From contig JASJBB010000005.1 in assembly GCA_030066735.1 (NCBI GenBank), positions 43,740 through 107,739 on the forward strand: DNA of 64,000 nt, in the 5' to 3' direction. The notes under the pieces are model-generated. The model had not been told where the DNA came from, did not search any database, and saw nothing but the letters and a program-made list of their open reading frames with translations. Position numbers and translations under genes: made by a program. The stretch is from Woeseiaceae bacterium. Lineage in GTDB: Bacteria > Pseudomonadota > Gammaproteobacteria > Steroidobacterales > Woeseiaceae. Below are positions 8,996 to 18,265 of this stretch, one piece after another (positions within the stretch are counted from its first letter, which is position 1; the number at the start of each line of letters is the position of its first letter).

Positions 8996-10672
8996 ATGAG
9001 GAGCGCGCCCGACATTGCGGTATCAGCCAAGCCCTCCGGTGTCCGGCACACTGGCGGCAACCTGGCCCTGATCGTCAGCGGAGACGGCTCGATCGAGCAG
9101 CTGCTGCAGTCCGGCGAATCCTGCCCCGACGCGAGCAGCATTGACGACTTGTGGCCTGCCGAGGCAGCCGCCCGAATTCGGCACAACTTGCGGCGCGCTT
9201 TGCGCAGCCGCCAGTATTTCGCCGAGGCAATACCCGGGGACGAGCCTGCGCCGGCGGCCGAGTTCATTTACGTCGCCCAGGGCCGCAACAGGGTGCTGCT
9301 GATCGTTCGCGATGCCTCGCCGCAGGCGGGCGCACTCTCGCACATGCAGCGGCTGGCCTATGTCGACAACGCGACAGACTTGCCGAACCGGGAATTTCTT
9401 CTCGAGGAGCTCGGGCAGGTCATCGATCAATTGCGTCTCAGGGAACACCGCGCCGCGGTGATCTTCATCCACCTCGACGAGATCGAAGAGCAGCGCAGCG
9501 CCTTCGGGCTCGGCCAGCTGCAATCCATCCTCCGGGAACTCGGCTCGCGCCTGAAAGACGAGCTGCGCGGACCGAACGCCGCCGAAGAAACCGACCCGGA
9601 ACGGCGCTCGATCGTCGCCCGGGTCGATTACCGCCAGTTCGCGGTTGTCCTGCCGAGTATTCAAAGCGGCGAAGACGCCGAAGCCGTGACCGCGCGGCTT
9701 ACGGCCAGGTTGCAGGAGCCCGTTTACGTCAACGGCAACGCGGTCAGGGTGCGCGCTTGCGCCGGCATTGCCCTGCTGCCGCAGGATGGCAACGACGTCA
9801 AGACGCTGTGCGAGCACGCGTCAGCCGCGATGGAAGATGCGCGCACGGATCGCGGCAGTTCGGTCGTGTTTCACAGCGGCACGGTCAGGCTGCGCTCGCT
9901 GCAGCGCCAGGATCTCGAGTTCGAACTCAGGACCGCGCTCGATCGCGAGGAGTTCGCGCTCAACTTCCTGCCGGTCGTCGACGCCGCCAGCGGCCAGGTC
10001 ACGACGATCGAGGCCTTGCTCCGCTGGCCCGAGTCTGTCGTTGGCGCCCATTCGACCAGAAAGGTCATCCTGCTCGCTGAAAGAACCGGCCTGATATTGC
10101 CGATCGGGGATTGGGTTCTTGGAAGCTGCTGCGAGCAGCTCAGGGCCTGGCACGACGCGGGCTTCGACGATCTGCGCCTGTCGATCAACCTGTCCCTGCA
10201 GGAATTTGCGCGGCCCGACCTGGCGGACCGAATAAGCGGCGCCCTCGATGCGAGCGGCCTGGCGCCAGACCGTATCGACACCGAGTTCAACGAAAAAACG
10301 CTCTGCCGGGATGCCGTCTCGGGCTTCGAGGTTTGCAACATGCTGCGGTCGCTGGGCGTCGGGCTCGTTGTGGATGACTACGGCCTGGGGCCCTGTTCGA
10401 TCGCCGAACTCGCGCAAAGCGGCGTGGATGCGATCAAGGTGGATAACACGCTGGTGGCGCAGATCGGCAGCACCCGCGGCAAGGCCGCCTGTCATGCGGC
10501 AATTTCACTGGCGCACGCGCTCGGCCTCACGGCCATCGCGGAAGGTGTCGAGACTGAGGAGCAGTCTGCAGTCCTCCGGGAACTGGGCGCCGACAGGCTG
10601 CAGGGCTTCCGCTTCTCAACGCCGCTCGAGGCGGCCGAAGTGACGGCATTCCTGGAGAGCCGCATTGGCTGA
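8996..10672 (+). CDS. Degenerate GGDEF / EAL domain protein
   Basis: DLPNREFLLEEL and VARVDYRQFAVVL in place of GGDEF; EAL-domain motifs IEALLRW, VVDDYGLGPCSIAEL, AIAEGVET. Confidence 0.88.
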   Translation: MRSAPDIAVSAKPSGVRHTGGNLALIVSGDGSIEQLLQSGESCPDASSIDDLWPAEAAARIRHNLRRALRSRQYFAEAIPGDEPAPAAEFIYVAQGRNRVLLIVRDASPQAGALSHMQRLAYVDNATDLPNREFLLEELGQVIDQLRLREHRAAVIFIHLDEIEEQRSAFGLGQLQSILRELGSRLKDELRGPNAAEETDPERRSIVARVDYRQFAVVLPSIQSGEDAEAVTARLTARLQEPVYVNGNAVRVRACAGIALLPQDGNDVKTLCEHASAAMEDARTDRGSSVVFHSGTVRLRSLQRQDLEFELRTALDREEFALNFLPVVDAASGQVTTIEALLRWPESVVGAHSTRKVILLAERTGLILPIGDWVLGSCCEQLRAWHDAGFDDLRLSINLSLQEFARPDLADRISGALDASGLAPDRIDTEFNEKTLCRDAVSGFEVCNMLRSLGVGLVVDDYGLGPCSIAELAQSGVDAIKVDNTLVAQIGSTRGKAACHAAISLAHALGLTAIAEGVETEEQSAVLRELGADRLQGFRFSTPLEAAEVTAFLESRIG

Positions 10673-12560
10673 CGCCCGCTCCAAGTCGCCCGGCGCCGTG
10701 CTCGAAGACCGGCTGGATCTCACGCGATCGATCCGCAAGCTGTCGCCGCTGCACGCGCCTGGCCACGAAGTCGACGACGCTGTCGACGGCACGGCGCTGC
10801 TGGTCTGCAGAGACAATGACTCGAGGAAATGGGGTCCGCGGTGGCTGGGCCGGTACGGGCTCAAACCAACCCTGTTGCCTGACGGAGACGATCCGCTGGC
10901 GGCCGCGCGCGACACGAAGCCCGATGTGATCATCGTCGAGTCCGCGCTGCGGACAGCCGGTGGGGAACCCGTCTACAAGAGCCTGCTGGATGCCGCCGAC
11001 CTCGATGTACCTGTCGTCGTACTATGCGCGAGCGCGCGCGATCTCCCCACCGTGTTGCGCGCAAAACCGTTCGACGTCATTCGCAAACCGCTCGAGTGGG
11101 AACTCATCGCACATCGTGCCGAGTACGCGGCACGGCTCAATGTGATGCAGAGGCGGTTCGCCGAGAACCGGGATTCGCTGCGCAATGCCCTGGAGATTGC
11201 CGATGCCGCACGCGAGCGACTGCGCAGCCGGGAGTCGTTCGAGCCGGTGACGGGGCTGCCGAACCGGACCAAGTTCGTCGACCTGCTGAAACGCGGGATG
11301 GCCACCGTCGATCGCGACGGCAACCAGCTGGCCGTCATGGTGATTGGCTTCTCGCGGTTTCGACTCGTGATTGAGGCCATGGGCCAGGAACGCGCCGACA
11401 TGATCCTCACCCAGGTTGGCAACATGCTTGCCGATGTCCTGGGCGATGCCGCGGCGGCGCCGACCAAGCCGACCGGCCTGCGAACGGCGGCGGTGGCCAG
11501 TATCGACCAGTCGCGATTTGGGCTGATGATCACCGCGTCGCAAGAAACCGAATCCATTGACAACATGCTGCAGCTGCTGCTGGGCAAGCTGGCGCAGCCC
11601 ATCCAGGTGGACGGCCAGACGGTCTCTCTGTCCGCCTGCCTTGGCGTCGCCATCTACCCCCAGGACGCGGACGATGTCGACAGCCTGTTGCAGCGCGCCG
11701 ACAACGCGATGCGCGATGCGCAAAGCCGGGGCGGCGGCTTCAAGTATTACTGCTCCGAAACGGACGCGGCAGCCGCCCGCAAGCTCATGCTGGAGAACAT
11801 GCTGCACGAGGCCCTGGATCGAAACGAACTGAGCCTCGCCTACCAGCCCATCGCCGACGTCGGCCTGGGCAGGGTCATTTCTGCCGAGGCGTTGTTGCGC
11901 TGGAAGCAGCCGGACGGCTCCGTAATCTCGCCGGCCGAGTTCGTGCCGGTGGCCGAGGAATCGGGACTCATGACGCGCATCGGCGAATTCGTCCTGGACG
12001 AGGCCTGCAAACAGACGCTGGCCTGGCGTAATGCGGGGATACCGCTGCCGATAATCTGCGTCAACGTGTCCAAGGTGCAGCTCATGAGCGGCGATTTCGT
12101 GGCAGCCGTCAAGCGCATCATCAACAAGCACCAGATCGACCCCGCTACTCTCGAACTCGAGCTCAGCGAGCGCGGCGTGCTGTCCGGTCACCATAACCTG
12201 ATCAGCCAGCTGCATGACCTCAAGAGCTTCGGCGTAAGACTGTCGGTCGACGACTTCGGTACTGGCGACTCCGCCATTGCCTACCTCAAGGAACTGCCGA
12301 TCGACGTGTTGAAGATCGACCGCTCCTATATCACCGGCCTGGCCAGCAACGAGAAAGACACCGCCATCGTGTCTGCAATGATCGCGTTGGGCCAGCGGCT
12401 CGGCCTGACCGTGATCGCCGAAGGTGTCGAAACGCCTGAACAGTTGGCGGCACTGCGCGACCTCGAGTGCGACGCCTTCCAGGGCTACCTGATTTCCGAG
12501 CCCGTGCCGGGCCCGATATTCGCCTCGCTCCTGAGCAAGCCTTCCGGTAACAAAGACTAG
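10665..12560 (+). CDS. Receiver-like / degenerate GGDEF / EAL domain protein
   Basis: N-terminal receiver-like region; VASIDQSRFGLMI replaces GGDEF; AEALLRWKQPDG, SVDDFGTGDSAIAYLKELPIDVLKIDRSY, AEGVET; 8-nt overlap with upstream ORF. Confidence 0.88.
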   Translation: MADARSKSPGAVLEDRLDLTRSIRKLSPLHAPGHEVDDAVDGTALLVCRDNDSRKWGPRWLGRYGLKPTLLPDGDDPLAAARDTKPDVIIVESALRTAGGEPVYKSLLDAADLDVPVVVLCASARDLPTVLRAKPFDVIRKPLEWELIAHRAEYAARLNVMQRRFAENRDSLRNALEIADAARERLRSRESFEPVTGLPNRTKFVDLLKRGMATVDRDGNQLAVMVIGFSRFRLVIEAMGQERADMILTQVGNMLADVLGDAAAAPTKPTGLRTAAVASIDQSRFGLMITASQETESIDNMLQLLLGKLAQPIQVDGQTVSLSACLGVAIYPQDADDVDSLLQRADNAMRDAQSRGGGFKYYCSETDAAAARKLMLENMLHEALDRNELSLAYQPIADVGLGRVISAEALLRWKQPDGSVISPAEFVPVAEESGLMTRIGEFVLDEACKQTLAWRNAGIPLPIICVNVSKVQLMSGDFVAAVKRIINKHQIDPATLELELSERGVLSGHHNLISQLHDLKSFGVRLSVDDFGTGDSAIAYLKELPIDVLKIDRSYITGLASNEKDTAIVSAMIALGQRLGLTVIAEGVETPEQLAALRDLECDAFQGYLISEPVPGPIFASLLSKPSGNKD

Positions 12561-12582
12561 CCGGAATTTGACACGGGCGTTA

Positions 12583-12598
12583 TGTGACCCGCGTCACA
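12583..12598. promoter_or_regulatory. CRP/FNR-family-like palindrome TGTGA-N6-TCACA
   Basis: TGTGACCCGCGTCACA matches the CRP consensus half-sites; about 90 nt upstream of the likely start at 12689. Confidence 0.5.
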
Positions 12599-12688
12599 CT
12601 TCGCCCGCCGCCCTCCCTTACCGCCATCAACGCGGCGAGACCCGTAATACGAGTTAATACGCTCCATAAGAACTGGGAGGGGCGGACC

Positions 12689-15600
12689 TTGCAAAACAAG
12701 TCCGGATTCACGACAAGATCGAATGCTGGCGCGATACTCGCGCTATGCGCCATGCTCTTGCTGCCCGTGTCGACGGCGCTCGCCGGCAAGAACGGCAGCC
12801 ACCCGATGCGGTTCGATCGCCTGACGCTCGACCAGGGGCTGTCCCAAAGCAACATACTCAGTATCCTGCAGGACTCGCAGGGCTACATGTGGTTCGGCAC
12901 CGAGAACGGCCTGAATCGCTATAACGGTTACGCGTTCGAGCACTTCAAGCGCGAGCGCGGCAACCCGGACACACTGTCCAGTGATTTCATTTTCGACGTC
13001 GCCGAGGACGCCGAGGGCAACCTCTGGATCGCAACCAACGGCGGCGGTCTCGCAATGCTCGACCACGAGTCCGGCGCGTTCGTCAGCTATCGCCACGACG
13101 CCAACGATGCCGGCAGCATTGGCTCCAATGTCGTACGCCGGGTACTCGTCGGCGACGATGGCAGCATCTGGGCGGGAACGCGTGGCGCCGGCGTCAGCCG
13201 GCTGGACCGCGATTCGGGTCGTTTTGACCACTATCGGTTCGAGACGGAGGCCGGCCCCGACAACATCTTCGTATTGGCCCATGCCGGGGACGGCAAGCTG
13301 TGGGTTGGCGGCGACCACGGGCTGAGCCGATTCGACACGGACAGCGGCGAATCAGTTACCTGGTCGCACAATGCAGCCGACGCGGGCTCGCTCAGCAAGC
13401 ACAGCGTGCGCGCGCTGCTCGAAGATGCCGGCGGGACGCTGTGGGTAGGAACCTATGGCGGCGGCCTGCACCGCTTTGATATCGAGACGCGGTCATTCGA
13501 GCGCTTCGCCCATGACGCAGCGAACGACTCCTCGATATCCGGCGACCGGGTAACCGCTATCTTCGAAGATGGCGCCGGGCGCCTGTGGGTGGGAACGACG
13601 ACGGGATTGAATCTCGTCGACCGCGATGCCGGGCGCTTTGTGCGCTATCACAATGAAGACACGGACCCTTCCAGTCTCGGCGACAACTCGATCACGGTAA
13701 TCTACGAAGACCGCGCCGGCGTCCTGTGGGTCGGCACGAAGATGCGCGGCCTCAGCAAGTGGAACTCGCGCACCTGGTCCTACGGGCTCGAGCCGGCCAG
13801 GGAAATCACGTCGAGCGGCGAGAGCCAGCCCAACGTGACCTCGTTCGCGCTTGACGATGACGGGGTGCTCTGGATCGGCACGTTCGGCGAGGGACTCAAT
13901 GCCGTCGATCGCGAAAGTGGCGTCGTCACGCGCTACCGTCACGACGAGGGCAACGCCCGGACGATTGGCGACGACCGCGTCATGAGCCTGCTGCGCGACC
14001 GTAACGGCATGCTCTGGATCGGCACGATGGGCCGCGGCATCAGCCGGCTGGATCCCGAGACCGGGGATTTCAGCCACTTCCGCAGCCAGGCCGACGATGC
14101 ATCGACGCTGAGTGCGAACGGCATCATGGCGATGTACGAAGACTCGGCCGGACGCGTCTGGGTCGGGACTTTCGGGGGCGGGATCAGCCGCTTCGAACCG
14201 GACACGAATTCGTTCACCCGCATAGCCGGCGGCGAGGGTGAGCCCGGATCACTGAGCAGCAACCGCGTGACCAGTTTCGTCGAAGACGCCAATGGCAACA
14301 TGTGGGTCGGCACCGATTCTGGCGGCCTGAATCTCGTGAACGGCGAAAGTGGCGAGATCTCGGTCTTCCGGCACGACCCCAACGACCCGGCCTCGGTTGC
14401 CGACGACACGATCTATGCACTGAACGTCGATGCCGATGGCAACGTCTGGGTCGGCACGCGCGGCGGCGGGCTCGATCGAGTCGTGGGCGATTCGAAGCAA
14501 CCAGCCGGCATTACGTTTGCCAACATTTCCCAGGCCGACGGACTGTCGAACGACGTGGTCTACGGCGTTCATTTCGACGCCGCCGGCCATGCCTGGATAA
14601 GCACCAATTACGGCATCAGCAAGCTGAATCCGGCCACCGGCGAGTTCCGCAACCTGCATCGCAGGGACGGCCTGCAGTCGGAAGAGTTCAACTTCGGCGC
14701 ACACTACAGCGCGGCCAGCGGCGAACTGTTTTTCGGCGGCCACAACGGCTACAACGCTTTTCAGCCGGACGGCGTGCAGGTCAATCTCATTGTCCCGCCG
14801 GTCGTCATGACAGGCTCGTACGACATGAACGACCCGACCAAGGCCGACCTGCCCGTCGATGAGAACGACGGCATCGAGCTGGGTTACCGGGACGACGTCA
14901 TTACTTTCGAGTTCGCGGCCCTGGATTACGCGGCGCCGGAACAGAACAGCTACATGTACAAGCTCGAAGGTTTCGACAGGGACTGGATCGATCTCGGCAA
15001 CGAGCGCCGTGTCACCTACACGGACCTCGATGCGGGCAACTACCTGCTGCGCGTCAAGGCCGCAAATAGTGACGGCACCTGGAACGAAACGGGTTTTGCG
15101 CTGCCTGTCAAAGTAGCGGCGGCGCCCTGGGCAACCTGGTGGGCCTACCTTGGCTACCTCGCCATGATCTTGCAGGCCGGTGTTTTCCTGTGGTTCGCCC
15201 ACAAGCGCAAGATCCGCCGCGAGGAAGAATACAGCGCCCGGCTCGAGCAGGAAGTCGACGCGCGCACCGAGCAGCTGGTGGACCGCAATCAGCAGCTCAG
15301 GGTCCTGAACGAGGCGCTGCAGGAAAGCAGCCTGTCCGACCCGCTGACGGGCCTGCGCAACCGCCGCTTCGTGTTCGAGGAGGTCTCTCGCGATCTCGAC
15401 GTCGTGCGTCGCCGCATGACGGACCAGCACCAGGGTATCGACCGCACCGACACGATCGACCTCGTGTTCATGATGATCGATCTCGACAACTTCAAGCCGA
15501 TTAACGATACCTACGGGCACGCGGCCGGCGACCAGATGCTGTTGCAGGTCCGTGACGCCCTGCTCGAGACTTGCCGTCGTTCGGATTTCGTCATTCGTTG

Positions 15601-16024
15601 GGGCGGCGACGAGTTCCTCGTCATCGCCAAGCAGGCGCGGCCCATGGAATCGGAGGCGCTTGCCGAGCGGATTCGCACCCGGATCGCCGCAACCAGCTTT
15701 ACGGTTGGCGAAGGCCAGGTCGCGAGGACGACCTGCTCGATCGGCTTCGCCGCCTTCCCGTTGTTCAGGGCCAATATCGACGAGTCGAGCATCGACCAGA
15801 TCATCTGCCTTGCCGACGGCCTGATGTACGAGGCCAAGAAGCAGCGCGACGCCTGGGCCGGCATGTTCAGCCCGACCGAAGCCTCCACGAGCTACGTCAT
15901 CGAAGACGGCTCGCTGGAACCCACATCCCTGCTGTTCCGCGCCAAGCGCGCAGGAAAGCTTTCGCTCCACGAAACCACCACGGACCTGCATTCGGCCCGT
16001 ATTCTCGCATCGAGGCATAGATAG
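12689..16024 (+). CDS. Two-component-regulator-propeller (Reg_prop)/Y_Y_Y sensor diguanylate cyclase
   Basis: Many LWVGTxGGGLxRFD propeller repeats, Y_Y_Y-like YKLEGFDRDWIDLG, TM, coiled coil, intact RWGGDEFLVIA; TTG 12689 start with signal peptide preferred over 12584. Confidence 0.9.
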   Translation: MQNKSGFTTRSNAGAILALCAMLLLPVSTALAGKNGSHPMRFDRLTLDQGLSQSNILSILQDSQGYMWFGTENGLNRYNGYAFEHFKRERGNPDTLSSDFIFDVAEDAEGNLWIATNGGGLAMLDHESGAFVSYRHDANDAGSIGSNVVRRVLVGDDGSIWAGTRGAGVSRLDRDSGRFDHYRFETEAGPDNIFVLAHAGDGKLWVGGDHGLSRFDTDSGESVTWSHNAADAGSLSKHSVRALLEDAGGTLWVGTYGGGLHRFDIETRSFERFAHDAANDSSISGDRVTAIFEDGAGRLWVGTTTGLNLVDRDAGRFVRYHNEDTDPSSLGDNSITVIYEDRAGVLWVGTKMRGLSKWNSRTWSYGLEPAREITSSGESQPNVTSFALDDDGVLWIGTFGEGLNAVDRESGVVTRYRHDEGNARTIGDDRVMSLLRDRNGMLWIGTMGRGISRLDPETGDFSHFRSQADDASTLSANGIMAMYEDSAGRVWVGTFGGGISRFEPDTNSFTRIAGGEGEPGSLSSNRVTSFVEDANGNMWVGTDSGGLNLVNGESGEISVFRHDPNDPASVADDTIYALNVDADGNVWVGTRGGGLDRVVGDSKQPAGITFANISQADGLSNDVVYGVHFDAAGHAWISTNYGISKLNPATGEFRNLHRRDGLQSEEFNFGAHYSAASGELFFGGHNGYNAFQPDGVQVNLIVPPVVMTGSYDMNDPTKADLPVDENDGIELGYRDDVITFEFAALDYAAPEQNSYMYKLEGFDRDWIDLGNERRVTYTDLDAGNYLLRVKAANSDGTWNETGFALPVKVAAAPWATWWAYLGYLAMILQAGVFLWFAHKRKIRREEEYSARLEQEVDARTEQLVDRNQQLRVLNEALQESSLSDPLTGLRNRRFVFEEVSRDLDVVRRRMTDQHQGIDRTDTIDLVFMMIDLDNFKPINDTYGHAAGDQMLLQVRDALLETCRRSDFVIRWGGDEFLVIAKQARPMESEALAERIRTRIAATSFTVGEGQVARTTCSIGFAAFPLFRANIDESSIDQIICLADGLMYEAKKQRDAWAGMFSPTEASTSYVIEDGSLEPTSLLFRAKRAGKLSLHETTTDLHSARILASRHR

Positions 16025-16026
16025 CC

Positions 16027-18147
16027 ATGAAGAAAATCACTTTATCAATCGCCCTTATCGCCGTAATCGGCGCCGCGGCGTTCGTCCTGCAAGCGAACGA
16101 CCGTATGATCCCCTGGTCGACCAGCGTCTTCGATGCGCCGGCCGATAGTCTTGCCGTTGTGGAACGCGACGTTGCAGGCGAGCGTGCTTCACGTGAGGCA
16201 GCTACCGACGCTTCCGTCGCGGTCGAGCCGACCGCCGATGACCTTTACATGGCAGATGCGGTTGCCAGCTTTTACACGCCGCAGGCTACGCCAGGCGCAC
16301 GCTCAGCGGCGGCGGCCACGACCGACGAACGGCCGGCCCGCAGCGCGCAGGCAGCGGCCATGGCCAAGATGAGCAGCCAGGTAGCCGCGCTGGCGGCTTC
16401 GGGCGGCAACGCGCCGGTCGAGCTCATCGTCAGCTACGACGACTACCCGCAACTGTTCGAAGACGGCCGCATCGAAAGCCTGGGCGGCGAGGTCGTGCGC
16501 CGCTACTCGATCATCGAGCAGCTCGCAGTGCGCCTGCCGGCCGACGCCCTCATTGACCTCGCGGTCGACGACTCGGTCGACCGGGTGTCGCTGGACGAGA
16601 CCGTGCGGGTGACCGCGGCGACCTTGCTGTCGTCCAGCGCGCCCGAATTGCAATCGTCCGCGCTCGCATCGAATCGCCCGGTCTATCCTTCGCCGAACAG
16701 GTCGTTCAACGGCCGTTATATCAACGTCGCCATGATCGACACCGGCGTCGCTTCGCACGTCGACCTGACTGGCCGCGTGCAGCAGTTCAGTTTCCTGGAC
16801 GGCGAGTCCCCGGATGTCGAAATCGACGGCGAGCTTAGCGGCGTTGAATACAACAGCCTGCGGGACGGCTACGGCCACGGCACGCACGTGGCCGGCATCC
16901 TCTCGGCAACCGGCAAGAGCTCCGGCGGCAAATACACGGCGATGGCTACGGGCGCGAACATCCTGTCGCTGCAGGTGCTCGACGACAACGGCCTGGGGCA
17001 GACGTCGGACGTAATCGCCGCCCTCGACTGGCTGCTGCAATACGGCCAGTACTTCGACATTGACGTCGTTAACATGTCGCTCGGCAAGCCCGTTACCGAG
17101 TCGAACACCACAGATCCGCTGGTACTCGCCGTCGAAGCGCTGTGGGACAGCGGCATGGTCGTCGTCGTCGCCGCGGGCAACCAGGGTAACGATGGTTACT
17201 TTACGGTGACGAGCCCGGGCAACTCGCGCAAGGTCATCACGGTCGGTTCGCTGACCGATAACGGCACGGGTACCGACTTTAGCGACGACTACGTGTCGAC
17301 GTTCTCCTCCCGCGGGCCGACGCCGGGTGACTTCGTCGTCAAACCCGACCTCGTCGCTCCGGGCAATCGACTGGTGTCGACGATTCCGAGTTCGTCCACG
17401 TTGGGCGACCTGCTTCCCGACCGCATGGTCGCCTGTTCGATGGGCGACGAGTGCGACGACTATTTCATGTTGTCAGGCACGAGCATGGCAGCCCCGATGG
17501 TCAGCGCCACGGCCGCCCTGATGCTGCAGAAGGACCCGTCGCTGACGCCGGCCACGGTTAAGGCCCGGTTGATGCGCTCGGCGCGCAAGTACGGCCATTC
17601 GCCGATCGACGCCGGCGCGGGACTGCTCGACGTGGATGCCGCGCTCAACGAGGCGAACACCGTGTCCGGCGAAGCGTTGTCGCCGCTGATGCAACAGGAT
17701 CCGGCAACCGGCGCCACGCTGATCCAGGAAACCGGCGTCCTCTGGGGCGACACCATCTGGGGTTCCGGCTACCTCTGGACCGACGGCGGCGGCATCAACT
17801 CCAACGGCTACCTCTGGACCGACGGCGGCGGTATCAACGCCAACGGCTACCTCTGGACCGATGGTGGCGGCATCGATGCCAACGGCTACCTCTGGACCGA
17901 CGGCACGGTGGATGCCAATGGCTACCTGTGGACCGACGGTGGGCTGGTCGCCAACGGCTATCTCTGGACCGACGGTGGCACCGGCGGCGGCCGCATCGCG
18001 GCCAACGGCTTCCTCTGGACTGACGGTGGCGGCATCGGATCCGATGGCTACCTGTGGACCGACGGCGGGGGCACGAACGTCGCGACGTTCTTCGATCCGA
18101 CTGCCGAGAACCCGGAGCTGCTTGACGACGAGCACACGGTCCAGTAA
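16027..18147 (+). CDS. Subtilisin-like (S8) secreted serine peptidase with C-terminal GYLWTDGGG repeats
   Basis: Signal peptide; VAMIDTGVASH (Asp), GHGTHVAGI (His), SGTSMAAPMVSATAAL (Ser). Confidence 0.94.
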   Translation: MKKITLSIALIAVIGAAAFVLQANDRMIPWSTSVFDAPADSLAVVERDVAGERASREAATDASVAVEPTADDLYMADAVASFYTPQATPGARSAAAATTDERPARSAQAAAMAKMSSQVAALAASGGNAPVELIVSYDDYPQLFEDGRIESLGGEVVRRYSIIEQLAVRLPADALIDLAVDDSVDRVSLDETVRVTAATLLSSSAPELQSSALASNRPVYPSPNRSFNGRYINVAMIDTGVASHVDLTGRVQQFSFLDGESPDVEIDGELSGVEYNSLRDGYGHGTHVAGILSATGKSSGGKYTAMATGANILSLQVLDDNGLGQTSDVIAALDWLLQYGQYFDIDVVNMSLGKPVTESNTTDPLVLAVEALWDSGMVVVVAAGNQGNDGYFTVTSPGNSRKVITVGSLTDNGTGTDFSDDYVSTFSSRGPTPGDFVVKPDLVAPGNRLVSTIPSSSTLGDLLPDRMVACSMGDECDDYFMLSGTSMAAPMVSATAALMLQKDPSLTPATVKARLMRSARKYGHSPIDAGAGLLDVDAALNEANTVSGEALSPLMQQDPATGATLIQETGVLWGDTIWGSGYLWTDGGGINSNGYLWTDGGGINANGYLWTDGGGIDANGYLWTDGTVDANGYLWTDGGLVANGYLWTDGGTGGGRIAANGFLWTDGGGIGSDGYLWTDGGGTNVATFFDPTAENPELLDDEHTVQ
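17755..18075 (+). repeat. Intragenic tandem repeat encoding ~8 copies of (A/S)NGYLWTDGGG(I)
   Basis: Seven GYLWTDG and one GFLWTDG unit read from the translation. Confidence 0.92.
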
Positions 18148-18153
18148 TTGATA

Positions 18154-18178
18154 GCTCTTCCCCTATTGGGAGAAGAGC
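18154..18178 (+). terminator. Candidate hairpin 3' of S8 peptidase
   Basis: GCTCTTC-CCC TATT GGGAGAAGAGC with one bulged nucleotide; only weak downstream T content. Confidence 0.45.
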
Positions 18179-18217
18179 CGTCTTTCCTGAGCCACACTTT
18201 GTAGCAAGCAACGACAT

Positions 18218-18265
18218 CCGCCTGGCCGTCTTCGAACAGGGAGACGGCCAGGCGGTCTTTTTTTT
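18218..18265 (+). terminator. Strong intrinsic terminator overlapping 5' end of the alpha/beta hydrolase reading frame
   Basis: CCGCCTGGCCGTCT-TCGAACAGGG-AGACGGCCAGGCGG (14-bp perfect stem) then TCTTTTTTTT. Confidence 0.85.

Noticed and set aside
12830-14510. Repeated CTGTGGGT(C/A)GGCAC motifs that could look like a DNA repeat array
   Set aside because: Explained by beta-propeller (Reg_prop) protein repeats
14249-16018. 589-aa minus-strand ORF opposite the propeller cyclase
   Set aside because: Shadow ORF; the propeller repeats and GGDEF are encoded on plus
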